Source: Marasmitruncus massiliensis (GTDB lineage Bacteria > Bacillota > Clostridia > Oscillospirales > Ruminococcaceae). Taken from it: a stretch of 64,000 nt of DNA. The stretch is from positions 1 through 64,000 of the forward strand of contig NZ_FYDE01000005.1 in assembly GCF_900186535.1 (NCBI RefSeq), written 5' to 3'. Each line of letters opens with the position of its first letter. Position 1 is the first letter of the stretch. Positions 30,934 through 39,830 of the stretch are shown here, one piece after another. The position numbers were made by a program, and so were the translations under genes. A model generated the notes under the pieces. The model searched no databases. It was not told where the DNA came from and saw nothing but the letters and a program-made list of their open reading frames with translations.

Positions 30934-32460
30934 TCAGAGACTGGCCGCCGGGTTCAGTTTCTGATCGAATTTGGTGGCACACTCCAGAATGCGGTTTTGG
31001 GTTGCCTCTTCAGCCATAAATTCGCCGGTAATCCTGCCGTCACACATAACAAGTATCCGGTCACTGATTCCCATGATCTCCGGCATTTCGGAAGAAACAA
31101 AAAACACGCCGATTCCGCTCTGCTTCAAACGGTTCATCAGATTGTAGATTTCCACCTTGGCGGCAACATCGATCCCGCGCGTCGGCTCGTCGAACATCAC
31201 GACACGGGAATTGCGCGCCAGCCACTTGCCCACAACCACCTTCTGCTGGTTGCCGCCGGACAGGCTCCCCGCGTCTACTTCCGCGTTGGGCAGCCGGATG
31301 GTAAGCTCTTCTACCGTCTGATCCACCATTGCCGTTTCCTTTGCGCGGTTCACAACGCCCGCGCGTCCGCACAGAATGTCCAGATTGGGCAGCGCAATAT
31401 TTTCGCGGATGCTCAGCTTCGTGCACAGGCCGTCTTTTTTCCGGTCCTCCGGTACAAGAACCAGCCCGTTTTTAATTGCATCCATGGGCTTCTGGATGGA
31501 AATGCTTTTTCCGTCCAGAATGATCTCCCCGCTTTCTTTTGGGTCGACGCCAAAAACCGCCCTTGTCATTTCGGTTCTTCCCGCGCCCATCAATCCTGCT
31601 ATGCCGACAATTTCACCCTCATGCAATTCAAAGTTGATATTTCTGACCAGTTTCCCGGCATTGAGATTTTTTACCTCCAGTATTTTTCTCCCGCGCCTGC
31701 TCTCCACTTTCGGGAATTTTTCTTTAATTTCCCGGCCAACCATGTTGGAGATGATCTCCTGCATCGAGGTATCCGCAAAGTCCATGCTGGTCACATACCT
31801 GCCGTCGCGCATGATTGTAACGCGGTCGACAATATGCTGCAGTTCTTCCAGCCGGTGAGAAATATAAACAATTCCGCAGCCTTCCTCCCTCAGTTTGCGT
31901 ATGATCGCAAACAGATCGTCAATTTCTTTCGAAGTCAGCGCTGAGGTGGGTTCATCCATGATCAGGATTCTGGCATTTGTGGAGAGGGCCTTGGCAATCT
32001 CCACCATCTGCTGTTTTGAAACAGCAAGGTCGCCGACGATGATCTCCGGCGAAATTGCGATATTCAGCCGGTCAAGAATCTTTTGTGCCTGGCTGTTCAT
32101 TTCCTTGTTAGAGAGCACACCCGAACGTGTCATTTCACGCCCTAAAAAGATATTTTCCGCGACGGAAAGGTGCGCGCACATATTCAGTTCCTGATGAATG
32201 ATCGCAACCCCCAACTCCTGCGCCTTTTTGGGGGTCAGATCGGTTACAGTTTCCCCAAAAATCGAAATGTCGCCGCTATCCCGTGTATAGACCCCGCTGA
32301 GCACCTTCATCAGCGTCGATTTTCCCGCCCCGTTTTCCCCAAGCAGTGCCATGACTTCGCCGGCTTTTAAGTTGAACGAAACATCGTCCAAAGCTTTGAC
32401 GCCGGGAAATGATTTCTGAATATGTTCCATCTCAACGATATATTCGAGCATTCCGTTCAC
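30934..32460 (-). CDS. Sugar ABC transporter ATP-binding protein, two domains (RbsA/MglA-type)
   Basis: The 508-residue protein has two ABC cassettes. The first has an intact Walker A GENGAGKSTLMKVL, Walker B ILIMDEPTSAL and H-loop VYISHRLEEL. The second has the usual relaxed Walker A GLMGAGRTEMTRAVFG, the signature LSGGNQQKVVVGKWLA and FDEPTRGIDV. This is the standard RbsA pattern with one strong and one modified site. The start is GTG 32460 or ATG 32451; neither ribosome site is clearly better. It is the first gene of the importer operon. Compare it with the degenerate relative encoded at 32681. Confidence 0.92.
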   Translation of the reverse strand: MNGMLEYIVEMEHIQKSFPGVKALDDVSFNLKAGEVMALLGENGAGKSTLMKVLSGVYTRDSGDISIFGETVTDLTPKKAQELGVAIIHQELNMCAHLSVAENIFLGREMTRSGVLSNKEMNSQAQKILDRLNIAISPEIIVGDLAVSKQQMVEIAKALSTNARILIMDEPTSALTSKEIDDLFAIIRKLREEGCGIVYISHRLEELQHIVDRVTIMRDGRYVTSMDFADTSMQEIISNMVGREIKEKFPKVESRRGRKILEVKNLNAGKLVRNINFELHEGEIVGIAGLMGAGRTEMTRAVFGVDPKESGEIILDGKSISIQKPMDAIKNGLVLVPEDRKKDGLCTKLSIRENIALPNLDILCGRAGVVNRAKETAMVDQTVEELTIRLPNAEVDAGSLSGGNQQKVVVGKWLARNSRVVMFDEPTRGIDVAAKVEIYNLMNRLKQSGIGVFFVSSEMPEIMGISDRILVMCDGRITGEFMAEEATQNRILECATKFDQKLNPAASL

Positions 32461-32505
32461 CCATCTTCATCATTTGCTACGCATCGATTACAGTTTTCAG
32501 TATAG

Positions 32506-32522
32506 CATTGGCGTCCCCAATG
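32506..32522. promoter_or_regulatory. Inverted repeat in the promoter region of the sugar importer operon
   Basis: CATTGG (32506-32511) and CCAATG (32517-32522) flank CGTCC. On the reverse strand the repeat sits between a weak TTACCC and a TATACT that are 17 bases apart. It could be an operator but is short. Confidence 0.4.
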
Positions 32523-32633
32523 GGTAAGGGGGCAGGATTTGTACTTACAGGGGGTTTTTTTAGAACTTTTTATATCGTTCGTATATTATGCAATGAAAAT
32601 GTTTATTGATTTTATTGCTTATGCCTAATTACA

Positions 32634-32666
32634 TAAAAAAAGGCCGCCCTGTCTGAGGACAGCCTT
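32634..32666 (-). terminator. Terminator of the two-component/dead-ABC operon
   Basis: On the reverse strand GGCTGTC and GACAG pair around CTCA, with outer GGCC/GGCC pairing and a TTTTTTT tail. It lies just past the stop of the gene ending at 32681. Confidence 0.75.
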
Positions 32667-32680
32667 TTGGCCTATACATT

Positions 32681-34129
32681 TTACTGATTCGTCCTAAAAA
32701 AGTGAAATTCTTCACTGTGATATTCCCTGCAAAGCCGGCCGTTTTCAATGACCATCAGCCGGTCGGCCACCACAAGGGAATCCGAAATACTGACCGCCAG
32801 AATCACCACGGCAATCTTTCTTTCCCGAAGCCGGTTGATCAGCCCGATCAGATGGTGCCGCAGGTACATGTCCGCTCCGGAAAAAGGCTGGACACACAAA
32901 ACCACCTTGGGATGATAAAGATGCACTTTATAATAGACCAGGTTATATAGGGAAAACGGGGTCAGCTTCGTAATATCGTCCGCGTAAATATCTGTTCCGA
33001 TCAGCGGTTCATATTCCTGTGCGACACTTTTGCGGATGCTCGGATTTGTCCATAAAAAGGGGCGCTTTTGATCCAGCAGGAAGCAAAGGTTGTCCAGGTA
33101 ACTCATTTCCTGAAATAGCATGGCCCGAATGGGGTTTTCCTCGATAAAGCAGAGTTCCTTTTTCAGGCGGGAACCATTTTCCTTCCAGTCAGACCCATCC
33201 AGCAGGATTTTGCCGGAAAGCGGCAGCATTTCGTTGTTCATCAGGCGCAGGATATCTCCCAGCGCCGTGTTGTTCATATCGAGAAAGACGACACACTCGC
33301 CTTTTTCGACGGTAAAACTTATGTCTTTTATCGTTTCGGTAAAAACATGCTCGAATTTCAAAATCCCGTTTTTTCCGGATTTATGGATTGCAGGAGAATC
33401 GATCCGACTGAAGTCCAGGGTGTAATGGCTGATAATCTCGTCGTGAAAATTCGTTTGGTCCAGGACTTTCCGGACCTTCCCGTTCTCCATCAAAGAGACG
33501 TGGTCACAGATTTTAAACGCTTCCTCGTGATGGTTGCAGATATACAAAAAGGACAGACCCTGCGCGGCATAGTGCCGCAGAAGGTCATGAATGATTTTTA
33601 AATCCGAAGCGCTGATAAAGTTGCTGATATCGCGGATCACAATCAGCTTTGCGCCGGTCACGACCGCTTTGAGCAGTTCCACCACACACTTTTCAAAAAA
33701 CGACAGATTGGCTACCAGCTCATTCGCGTCGATATGGACATTCAGCTCTTCCGTGAACCGGGCAAGCTGCTCCTCGAGAATTCCCGGATGGATCAGATAT
33801 TGTTTGAACCCCCTGCGCAGGACAAAAATGTTGTCCGCGACCGTCAAGTCCTCAACGAGGCGGCTGCGCTGTTCGATGACGGAAACCCTGTTCACGCTCA
33901 TGGAGCTGTGCTCATAATTGTTGACAAGATTCCCCTGAAAATAAACGTAGCCATAATGGATGGGGACATTCTGGCAAAGCAGGCGAATCAGGGCCTCCTG
34001 CCCCTGCGCGTTGATACATACGAGCCCCATGATTTCGCCCTGAAAAATGTGAAGGTTCAGCTGGTCAAGAAGAGTCACCCCGTCGGCGATCTGGGTAACG
34101 CGCTCCAATCGAATGATCTCGTTTTTCAT
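32681..34129 (-). CDS. Degenerate RbsA-like double ABC protein, predicted catalytically dead, in a two-component operon
   Basis: This 482-residue protein aligns over its full length with two-cassette sugar ATPases such as the 30934 protein, but the active-site motifs are lost. Walker A of domain 1 reads CINAQGQEALIRLL, without the Lys-Ser pair. Walker B reads LIVIRDISNF, without the catalytic Glu. The signature reads LSFFEKCVVELLKAV and the H-loop has Asn for His. Domain 2 is equally degenerate (FLDMNNTALGDILRLM). The start codon abuts the stop of the YesM-type kinase, so it is coupled to the two-component system. It probably couples the transporter to the sensor instead of driving transport. 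Confidence 0.75.
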   Translation of the reverse strand: MKNEIIRLERVTQIADGVTLLDQLNLHIFQGEIMGLVCINAQGQEALIRLLCQNVPIHYGYVYFQGNLVNNYEHSSMSVNRVSVIEQRSRLVEDLTVADNIFVLRRGFKQYLIHPGILEEQLARFTEELNVHIDANELVANLSFFEKCVVELLKAVVTGAKLIVIRDISNFISASDLKIIHDLLRHYAAQGLSFLYICNHHEEAFKICDHVSLMENGKVRKVLDQTNFHDEIISHYTLDFSRIDSPAIHKSGKNGILKFEHVFTETIKDISFTVEKGECVVFLDMNNTALGDILRLMNNEMLPLSGKILLDGSDWKENGSRLKKELCFIEENPIRAMLFQEMSYLDNLCFLLDQKRPFLWTNPSIRKSVAQEYEPLIGTDIYADDITKLTPFSLYNLVYYKVHLYHPKVVLCVQPFSGADMYLRHHLIGLINRLRERKIAVVILAVSISDSLVVADRLMVIENGRLCREYHSEEFHFFRTNQ

Positions 34130-35158
34130 TCAGACCCTCTTTTCCTCCCCCGCAATCAGGGGCAGCGTGATTTCAACATCCGTCCCCACATTGACGGTAC
34201 TGTACAAAACGATGCCGTATTGTTCCCCGAACAGCAGCTTAATCCGGTTATTGACGTTGATGATCGCAATGCCGCCCTTCTTTTCGCCGTCCGGATTTAC
34301 ATATTCAAGGGACTGGATATTGAGCTTTTCATTCAGCTCCCGCAGCCTGCTTTCCTCCATGCCCATCCCGTCATCCGAAACCGTAATAATCAGGCGTTTA
34401 GGCGTGGTCTCAATCTTAATGCGGATATTACCCCGCCCGATTTTTCGCTCAATCCCATGAAAAATCGAATTCTCTACAATCGGCTGCAGCGTGAGCTTGG
34501 GCATCCGGTATTTTAATATCTCTTCGCGATCCTCACAGTCGTATACAATGCTCAGGTTCAGTCGTTCCCCGAAACGGTACTGCTGAATAATGTAATAGTT
34601 TTCGATATTGGTCAGCTCGTCCTCCAGCGTAACCAGGTTTTCGACGTTGGAAATCGTATAGCGGAAAAACGTCGCCAGAGCCTCCGTCATTTCCGCGACA
34701 TTGTCCAGCCCTGCCGCGATCGCCTCGCCGCGGATTCCCTCCAGCGTATTGTATAAAAAATGCGGATTGATCTGGTTTTGCAGCGCAAGGTACTGCGCCT
34801 GCTTTCTGGTTGCGCTGATCAGCTCGTTGGTATTCAGGTGGGCTTTCAGCTTTTTCAATGTATTTTCCATTTTAGGGCTGAAAGGATAGCGCAGCTCATA
34901 GATTCCCTGCAGCGTATATCCGCTCGCAAAAAGCTGGAGCACCTTCTCCGTCTCCTGATAAGGCAGCCAGACCCAACGGTATCCGAAATACAGAAGCCCG
35001 GCCAGACACAAAAAGCCAAACAGCAGCAACACGATGTAGTCCTTAGATGAAACAGCTATCAAGAGTAATGCCAAAAGTAAAAGACAGATATAAGTAAACA
35101 GCAGCAACAAAAAGAGGGACACTCGCCGGGAAAGAAATCGGCTTTGGTATCTTTTCAT
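34130..35158 (-). CDS. YesM/LytS-type sensor histidine kinase without an extracellular sensor domain
   Basis: The 342-residue protein has two adjacent membrane segments (about 13-35 and 41-60) with almost nothing outside, then a cytoplasmic region with the His_kinase motif LQNQINPHFLYNTLEGI near residue 127, LTLQPIVENSIFHGIE near residue 221 and VSDDGMGM, GGIAIINVNNRI as the HATPase boxes. YesM relatives usually carry a large extracellular domain, so the input must come from the membrane or from partners. It is translated after the AraC-type regulator gene and directly before the degenerate ABC gene, whose product is a candidate partner. Confidence 0.88.
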   Translation of the reverse strand: MKRYQSRFLSRRVSLFLLLLFTYICLLLLALLLIAVSSKDYIVLLLFGFLCLAGLLYFGYRWVWLPYQETEKVLQLFASGYTLQGIYELRYPFSPKMENTLKKLKAHLNTNELISATRKQAQYLALQNQINPHFLYNTLEGIRGEAIAAGLDNVAEMTEALATFFRYTISNVENLVTLEDELTNIENYYIIQQYRFGERLNLSIVYDCEDREEILKYRMPKLTLQPIVENSIFHGIERKIGRGNIRIKIETTPKRLIITVSDDGMGMEESRLRELNEKLNIQSLEYVNPDGEKKGGIAIINVNNRIKLLFGEQYGIVLYSTVNVGTDVEITLPLIAGEEKRV

Positions 35159-35173
35159 AACATTCGTTCCGTT

Positions 35174-36790
35174 CTACGAATATAGCTTCCGAAACTCATT
35201 CGGTTTCAGGCCTGTAAATTTCTTAAAGCCCTGCGTGAAATGCTTGATATCGCTGTAACCGACCTGTTCACAGATGCTGGCAACGCTCAGGTTGGTTTCT
35301 TTAAACAACTCTTTCGCCTTGTTCATGCGCACCTCAGACAGATATTCCATAAAGTTCTGCCCGCTCTCCTTTTTAAAAAGCACGCTGAAATAGGAGGCGT
35401 TGAAGCCGGCGACGCCGCTCACTTCCTCAAGGCTGATCTGCTTGCTGTAATTTTGCTGGATGTACTGTTTTGCCAACCGAATCGGTTTCTTTTCCGCCTG
35501 CTTTTTGTCCTGAATAACGGTTCCCATGGATTCCTGAATAAAATTCAGCAGGCAGCCAAACAACTGCGGCACAGAGGAACAAAGGTCGGCGCGGCTGATA
35601 AATTTTTCGTGGAGGGTTTCTTCCCTCTCGTCCGAAAACTGATGGTTTTTCAGCAGTATCAGGTAGTTGAGGCAGGCGCTTGTGACAAGTTGGAAAACCT
35701 CCTGCCCTGAAATCTGAGGAATCTGCTGAATCTGCTTTTTCAGCGAATCCACCGCGGACGCCGCAGCATTAATGTCCAGAATTTCAAGCGCCGCTTCGAT
35801 CTCCTTATTAAACTCCGCGAGCGGGGCACCGCCGACAGGCGGGCAAGCAGGTATTCCAGCCGTTTCGATCATCTTGCCGGTCCCTTCCACCAAACGCTGC
35901 GACACTGCCCATTCGGCAGCTTTCAGGGAATCTTCAAGCTGATTCAGATTCTCCACAGCTAACCCCAGGCCGATTGTAAGTTCCACCTTTCCAAAAACAC
36001 TGTTTTGGACCAGCAATTCATCCATCACTGCTCTTAGCTGCCGCCTGAGCGTTTCTTTTGCGTCTTTACCATAATTTAAGATACAATAGGCCCTGCTTTC
36101 CTGAAAGCTGATTTCCAGATCAAAGCATTTTGCTTTCAGCAGTCCCTGCAAGATCTGCTTCATCTTATCTTCCAGAATCTTCATGCCGCTTTCATAGAGA
36201 ATTCCATATTCGCAGTCGATTTTCACAAGAAAGACCTGAAAATAGCCGGGCTCAAAATGAAAGTGGTATTCATGGTTGAGCTTTTCCATTTGAAGACCAT
36301 TTGAATTTCCGCCTCGCTGCAAAAGCAGGTTGGTCATCAGATTTGACCGCAGTCTGCTGATATCGCTTTGCAAGCGGATTTTGAGGCGTTCCTCCGCGGA
36401 AAGCTGCTGGGTCCGCTGTCTGTATTTTTCGCGCATCCTATGGAGTGTGTCCAGCAGCGCATCCTTCTTGATCGGTTTGAGCAAATAATCGCATACCCCA
36501 TATTTGATCGCACTTTGGGCATATTCGAAGTGACGATAGCCGCTTACAATAATAAAGTCAATATCCTCTTTGATCTTCTTTCCGCGTCCGATCATCTCCA
36601 GGCCGTCATATCCCGGCATGCGTATATCGGTGATCATCAGGTCAGGACGCAGAGTTTCAATCATTTCCAGTGCTTCAATCCCGTTATGCGCAACGCCGAC
36701 AATTTCCATCTCCAAAGATGCCCAATCAACAAGCCCGGAAATTAATTGGCATACCTTGGCCTCATCATCTGCTATCACAACTTTCATCAT
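35174..36790 (-). CDS. YesN-type response regulator with AraC DNA-binding domain
   Basis: The start ATG of MMKVVIADDEAKV follows GGAG nine bases away and gives 538 residues. The receiver is intact, with DD in VIADDEAKV, the phospho-acceptor Asp in LMITDIRMPGYDG near residue 55 and the Lys in YLLKPIKKDALL near residue 105. A long central region of about 280 residues follows, then two AraC helix-turn-helix motifs at the C-terminus (ISLEEVSGVAGFNASYFSVL and SVASICEQVGYSDIKHFTQG). It is the first gene of the operon and presumably controls the sugar importer downstream. Confidence 0.9.
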   Translation of the reverse strand: MMKVVIADDEAKVCQLISGLVDWASLEMEIVGVAHNGIEALEMIETLRPDLMITDIRMPGYDGLEMIGRGKKIKEDIDFIIVSGYRHFEYAQSAIKYGVCDYLLKPIKKDALLDTLHRMREKYRQRTQQLSAEERLKIRLQSDISRLRSNLMTNLLLQRGGNSNGLQMEKLNHEYHFHFEPGYFQVFLVKIDCEYGILYESGMKILEDKMKQILQGLLKAKCFDLEISFQESRAYCILNYGKDAKETLRRQLRAVMDELLVQNSVFGKVELTIGLGLAVENLNQLEDSLKAAEWAVSQRLVEGTGKMIETAGIPACPPVGGAPLAEFNKEIEAALEILDINAAASAVDSLKKQIQQIPQISGQEVFQLVTSACLNYLILLKNHQFSDEREETLHEKFISRADLCSSVPQLFGCLLNFIQESMGTVIQDKKQAEKKPIRLAKQYIQQNYSKQISLEEVSGVAGFNASYFSVLFKKESGQNFMEYLSEVRMNKAKELFKETNLSVASICEQVGYSDIKHFTQGFKKFTGLKPNEFRKLYS

Positions 36791-37026
36791 TGCAACATTC
36801 TCCATCTTCTCGAACTTCGGCAGGATAACGCCGCAGCCGCATACTGCCGAAACAAAGTAAAATTTGATTGTCTATTTATATAAGACTCTGAAATTATATT
36901 ATATTGTTGATTTGGGAATGTCAACCAAAACATACTATAATATGTCAATTGTTTTTATTCTTTTTGATAATTTAATGGAAGCTGCACGGGAGAAACACAA
37001 GCAGAAGAAGTGATGAAAGCTACCAG
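36791..37026 (-). other. AT-rich upstream region of the two-component operon
   Basis: This stretch presumably holds the promoter of the two-component operon. No convincing -35/-10 pair or repeat was found by eye. Confidence 0.3.
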
Positions 37027-37060
37027 AAAGGGCCCTGTCCGAAATCGAACAGGGCCCTTT
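37027..37060 (-). terminator. Rho-independent terminator of the pentapeptide gene
   Basis: AAAGGGCCCTGT (37027-37038) pairs perfectly with ACAGGGCCCTTT (37049-37060), eight bases past the gene's stop. Confidence 0.85.
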
Positions 37061-37068
37061 TACATTTT

Positions 37069-37713
37069 TTATTTTATAATCAAACCTAATAATTTTGCTA
37101 ATTCGGAAGCCTGAACGCTATTGACAATTGCTCCTTTTAATTCCTCGCCGGACACAAGGATTCCCTCTATTCGGCTTTTTGTAAAGTCAATATCCTTCAA
37201 TAGCGTTTTAAAAAAATTGGTGCTGATCAGTTTGACACCGTCCAGTTCCAAATTAGATAGCTTGCATTCCGTCACACTTGCATGGCTGATATCACTGTTC
37301 ACGACGCTTACATTTTTTATTTTGGCGGAATCCGTATTTGCATATTGAAAATTGCAATCCGAGACTGTAAGATTTTGTAAACTCGCGTACTGCAAGTTGA
37401 CGCCCACCCCTTTGCAGGATACAAGCTCGCACCTGTTAAAATACCCTTCATCCATATCACTATTGGAAAAATCACAGGATCTCATCGTGACGTCAATAAA
37501 ATCAGTCTTTGAAAAGGAACAGGTTATGAACCTGCAATTTTCAAAAGCAACTTCCTTAAAACACAATTTTGACAGGTCGGCATTTTCAAATGATACATCT
37601 TTTATTAATTTCGCGGCAATATCGGTTTCATCCATTTGGGATGCGCGGATAAATTGCAGCGGATCCTCTACAGGTTCTAATTCTTTTACGATGTTCGGTT
37701 TCAAGATTTTCAT
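37069..37713 (-). CDS. Pentapeptide repeat protein
   Basis: The start at MKILKPNIVKELEPVED has a textbook AGGAGAACAAA leader and gives 214 residues; longer versions lack a good ribosome site. From about residue 40 to 190 the protein shows repeated five-residue units of the A/C-[DN]-[LF]-x-x type, such as FENADLSKLCFKEVAFENCR and FSKTDFIDVTMRSCDFSNSD, which fold as a right-handed beta helix. Members include quinolone-resistance Qnr-like and many unknown proteins; nothing marks this one as gyrase-protecting. It stands alone, closed by its own terminator. Confidence 0.85.
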   Translation of the reverse strand: MKILKPNIVKELEPVEDPLQFIRASQMDETDIAAKLIKDVSFENADLSKLCFKEVAFENCRFITCSFSKTDFIDVTMRSCDFSNSDMDEGYFNRCELVSCKGVGVNLQYASLQNLTVSDCNFQYANTDSAKIKNVSVVNSDISHASVTECKLSNLELDGVKLISTNFFKTLLKDIDFTKSRIEGILVSGEELKGAIVNSVQASELAKLLGLIIK

Positions 37714-37903
37714 TTTGTTCTCCTGTGATGCCATGCTTTTTACGGCGGTTTTCTTCATCTGCAGCCGTCCCTCCATGCCGGTGACTGTAATCACGCGGCA
37801 CGAGAACATACTTTCTCTTCAGCATTATATACCTCTCTGAACGTGTAAACAAGTCCTTTCATAAATTTTAAAAGATCAAGTGCACTCACTTGGATATTTT
37901 ATG

Positions 37904-37949
37904 ATAAAGAATTACCGGGCAGCATAAATGCTGCCCGGTAATTCTTTAT
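37904..37949 (-). terminator. Perfect 21-bp hairpin terminating the first TRAP operon
   Basis: The arms are perfect over 21 bases around the loop TAAA; the core is ACCGGGCAGCA with TGCTGCCCGGT. It lies 31 bases past the DctM stop, with T-rich flanks. Confidence 0.9.
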
Positions 37950-37979
37950 AATGATTCCGTAAGAGATACATACTTTTTC

Positions 37980-39287
37980 TTATGCCCCGTAAATCAGATT
38001 GGGCACAACCAGACTGAGCGCCGGAAAAACGGTAATGAGAATCAAAACGACAAACAGCGCAAGCATAAATGCCCAGCACTCGCGCAGGAAGTCACTGATT
38101 TTACAATTCGTGATGCCGCAGGTAGTAAACATCATCGAACCAAACGGCGGGGTCAGACCGCCAAGCATGATATTAACGATACAGATCATGCCGAAGTGAA
38201 CCGGATCGACACCCATTGAAGTGACGACGGGAACCAGCAGAGGCGCAATGATCATCAGAGCAGCTCCGCCCTCGAGGAACATGCCCATAATGAGCAGGAT
38301 CACGTTGCAGAGCAGCAGCATGACGTAAACATTTGTTGTGAGTGAGGTTAGTGCGCGGGTAACCATCTGCGGAATGCCCTGCCAGGTAAGGTAATAGCCA
38401 AACACGCTGGCGGATACCATAATCATCACAACCGAAGCACTGCCGGAGATTGTCTCTTTCATAATGGGGATAAAATGTTCGCGGAAACTCAGCTTTTTAT
38501 ATATAAACTTACCGATTACAATTGTATACAGCACAGCTACAGCGCCGCCTTCTGACGGTGTGAACAAACCGATACGCATGCCAAGGATGATTGCGAACGG
38601 GAATGCCAGCCCCCAGAAAGAGATCAGCGCCTGCCTGCCAATTTCACCGATACTTGCACGTTTCGTGCGGGATGGCTGATAATTACGCTTTTTGGATATA
38701 ATGGCTACCGCAATCATCAAAGACAAACTCATCAGGATGCCGGGCACATAGCCTGCCGCAAACACGCGGCCCAAAGAACAGCTTGCCAACAGGGCATACA
38801 CAATCAAATTGACTCCCGGCGGGATAACCGGCGTCGCGGCGGACGATGCCGCGGTGATTGCAGCAGAAAACGCCCTCGAGTAACCGCGCTCCTCCATCTG
38901 CGGAACCAGCATCTTGCTCTGCATAGCGGCATCAGCGTTTGCGGAGCCGGAGCAGCCGCCCATCAGCATGCTCAGCAGAACATTGACCTGGGCCAGTCCG
39001 CCGCGCATGTGGCCGGTAAGCACTTCGGCGAACTCCATCATCTTTTCACTGATGCCGGAGTAATTCATGATGGAACCTGCCATAACAAAAAATGGAATTG
39101 CCAGCAGGGAGAACGATTGCGAACTTGTCAGCACCTTTTGCAGGATGAGATCCATCGGCGAAGTGGTGTCGATAAACATAAAATAGAAGAAGGTGGAACC
39201 CAGCAGCGAATAGACAATAGGGACGCCTGCAAAATACAGGACAAACACCAGCACAATGGGCAGATAAACAATAAAACCGGACATCAC
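37980..39287 (-). CDS. TRAP transporter large permease (DctM-type)
   Basis: The 435-residue protein has about twelve hydrophobic segments and the DctM signatures MLMGGCSGSANADAAMQSKM and AITAASSAATPVIPPGVNL. The family imports carboxylates or sugar acids with a sodium gradient. It overlaps the small permease gene by four bases. The substrate is unknown, since no catabolic genes are in this operon. Confidence 0.92.
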   Translation of the reverse strand: MMSGFIVYLPIVLVFVLYFAGVPIVYSLLGSTFFYFMFIDTTSPMDLILQKVLTSSQSFSLLAIPFFVMAGSIMNYSGISEKMMEFAEVLTGHMRGGLAQVNVLLSMLMGGCSGSANADAAMQSKMLVPQMEERGYSRAFSAAITAASSAATPVIPPGVNLIVYALLASCSLGRVFAAGYVPGILMSLSLMIAVAIISKKRNYQPSRTKRASIGEIGRQALISFWGLAFPFAIILGMRIGLFTPSEGGAVAVLYTIVIGKFIYKKLSFREHFIPIMKETISGSASVVMIMVSASVFGYYLTWQGIPQMVTRALTSLTTNVYVMLLLCNVILLIMGMFLEGGAALMIIAPLLVPVVTSMGVDPVHFGMICIVNIMLGGLTPPFGSMMFTTCGITNCKISDFLRECWAFMLALFVVLILITVFPALSLVVPNLIYGA

Positions 39288-39790
39288 TTCACCTCCTCTT
39301 TCTTTTTATTAAGTTTTAAGAAAATTTCCTTGATATTCTGCACCATAAAGAGCACGGCCCATATCAGGGACAGACCGAAGCCTGCCGCCACAGGGAAAGT
39401 AGACCACAAAATCGTTTGCTGCAAAACGTTCGAAAGCTTGCCTGCGGAATTGACAGCATACAGAATGCTGTTATAAGTCAGCGCACCAAGAATCAGGATT
39501 ACTGTGAGATCCATTAAAAACTGGACAACTGCACGCGACCTAGCCGGCAAGTGCTTAATGACGATATCCACACCTAAATGCGCCTTGTTCCGGAAAGTCA
39601 CGGCGCCGCCAATAAAGATGGTCCATACAAAACAGGTCGTCGCAACCTCTTCCGACCAGGTCAGCGGGCTGTTGAGGAAGTATCGCATAAAAACGTTGAT
39701 CAATACCAGCGATGTCGTGGCGATCAGCGCGGCACCTGTAATGATGGCGTCCAGATTCATTAAAATCAATTTAGGCCAATTTTTCTTCAT
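39284..39790 (-). CDS. TRAP transporter small permease (DctQ-type)
   Basis: The 168-residue protein has four transmembrane segments and the DctQ pattern SPLTWSEEVATTCFVWTIFI near residue 37, matching family length. It forms the membrane complex with DctM, sharing a four-base overlap with the next gene. The Trp-Ser-Glu-Glu motif is typical. Confidence 0.9.
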   Translation of the reverse strand: MKKNWPKLILMNLDAIITGAALIATTSLVLINVFMRYFLNSPLTWSEEVATTCFVWTIFIGGAVTFRNKAHLGVDIVIKHLPARSRAVVQFLMDLTVILILGALTYNSILYAVNSAGKLSNVLQQTILWSTFPVAAGFGLSLIWAVLFMVQNIKEIFLKLNKKKEEVK

Positions 39791-39830
39791 AGTGTCAGCT
39801 CATTTCCAATTGAGTATCAAAATTTTTCAC

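Noticed and set aside
30301-31944. A 547-codon forward frame across the sugar ABC permease and ATPase genes.
   Set aside because: It lies on the opposite strand to two well-conserved proteins; its composition is typical of an antisense shadow.
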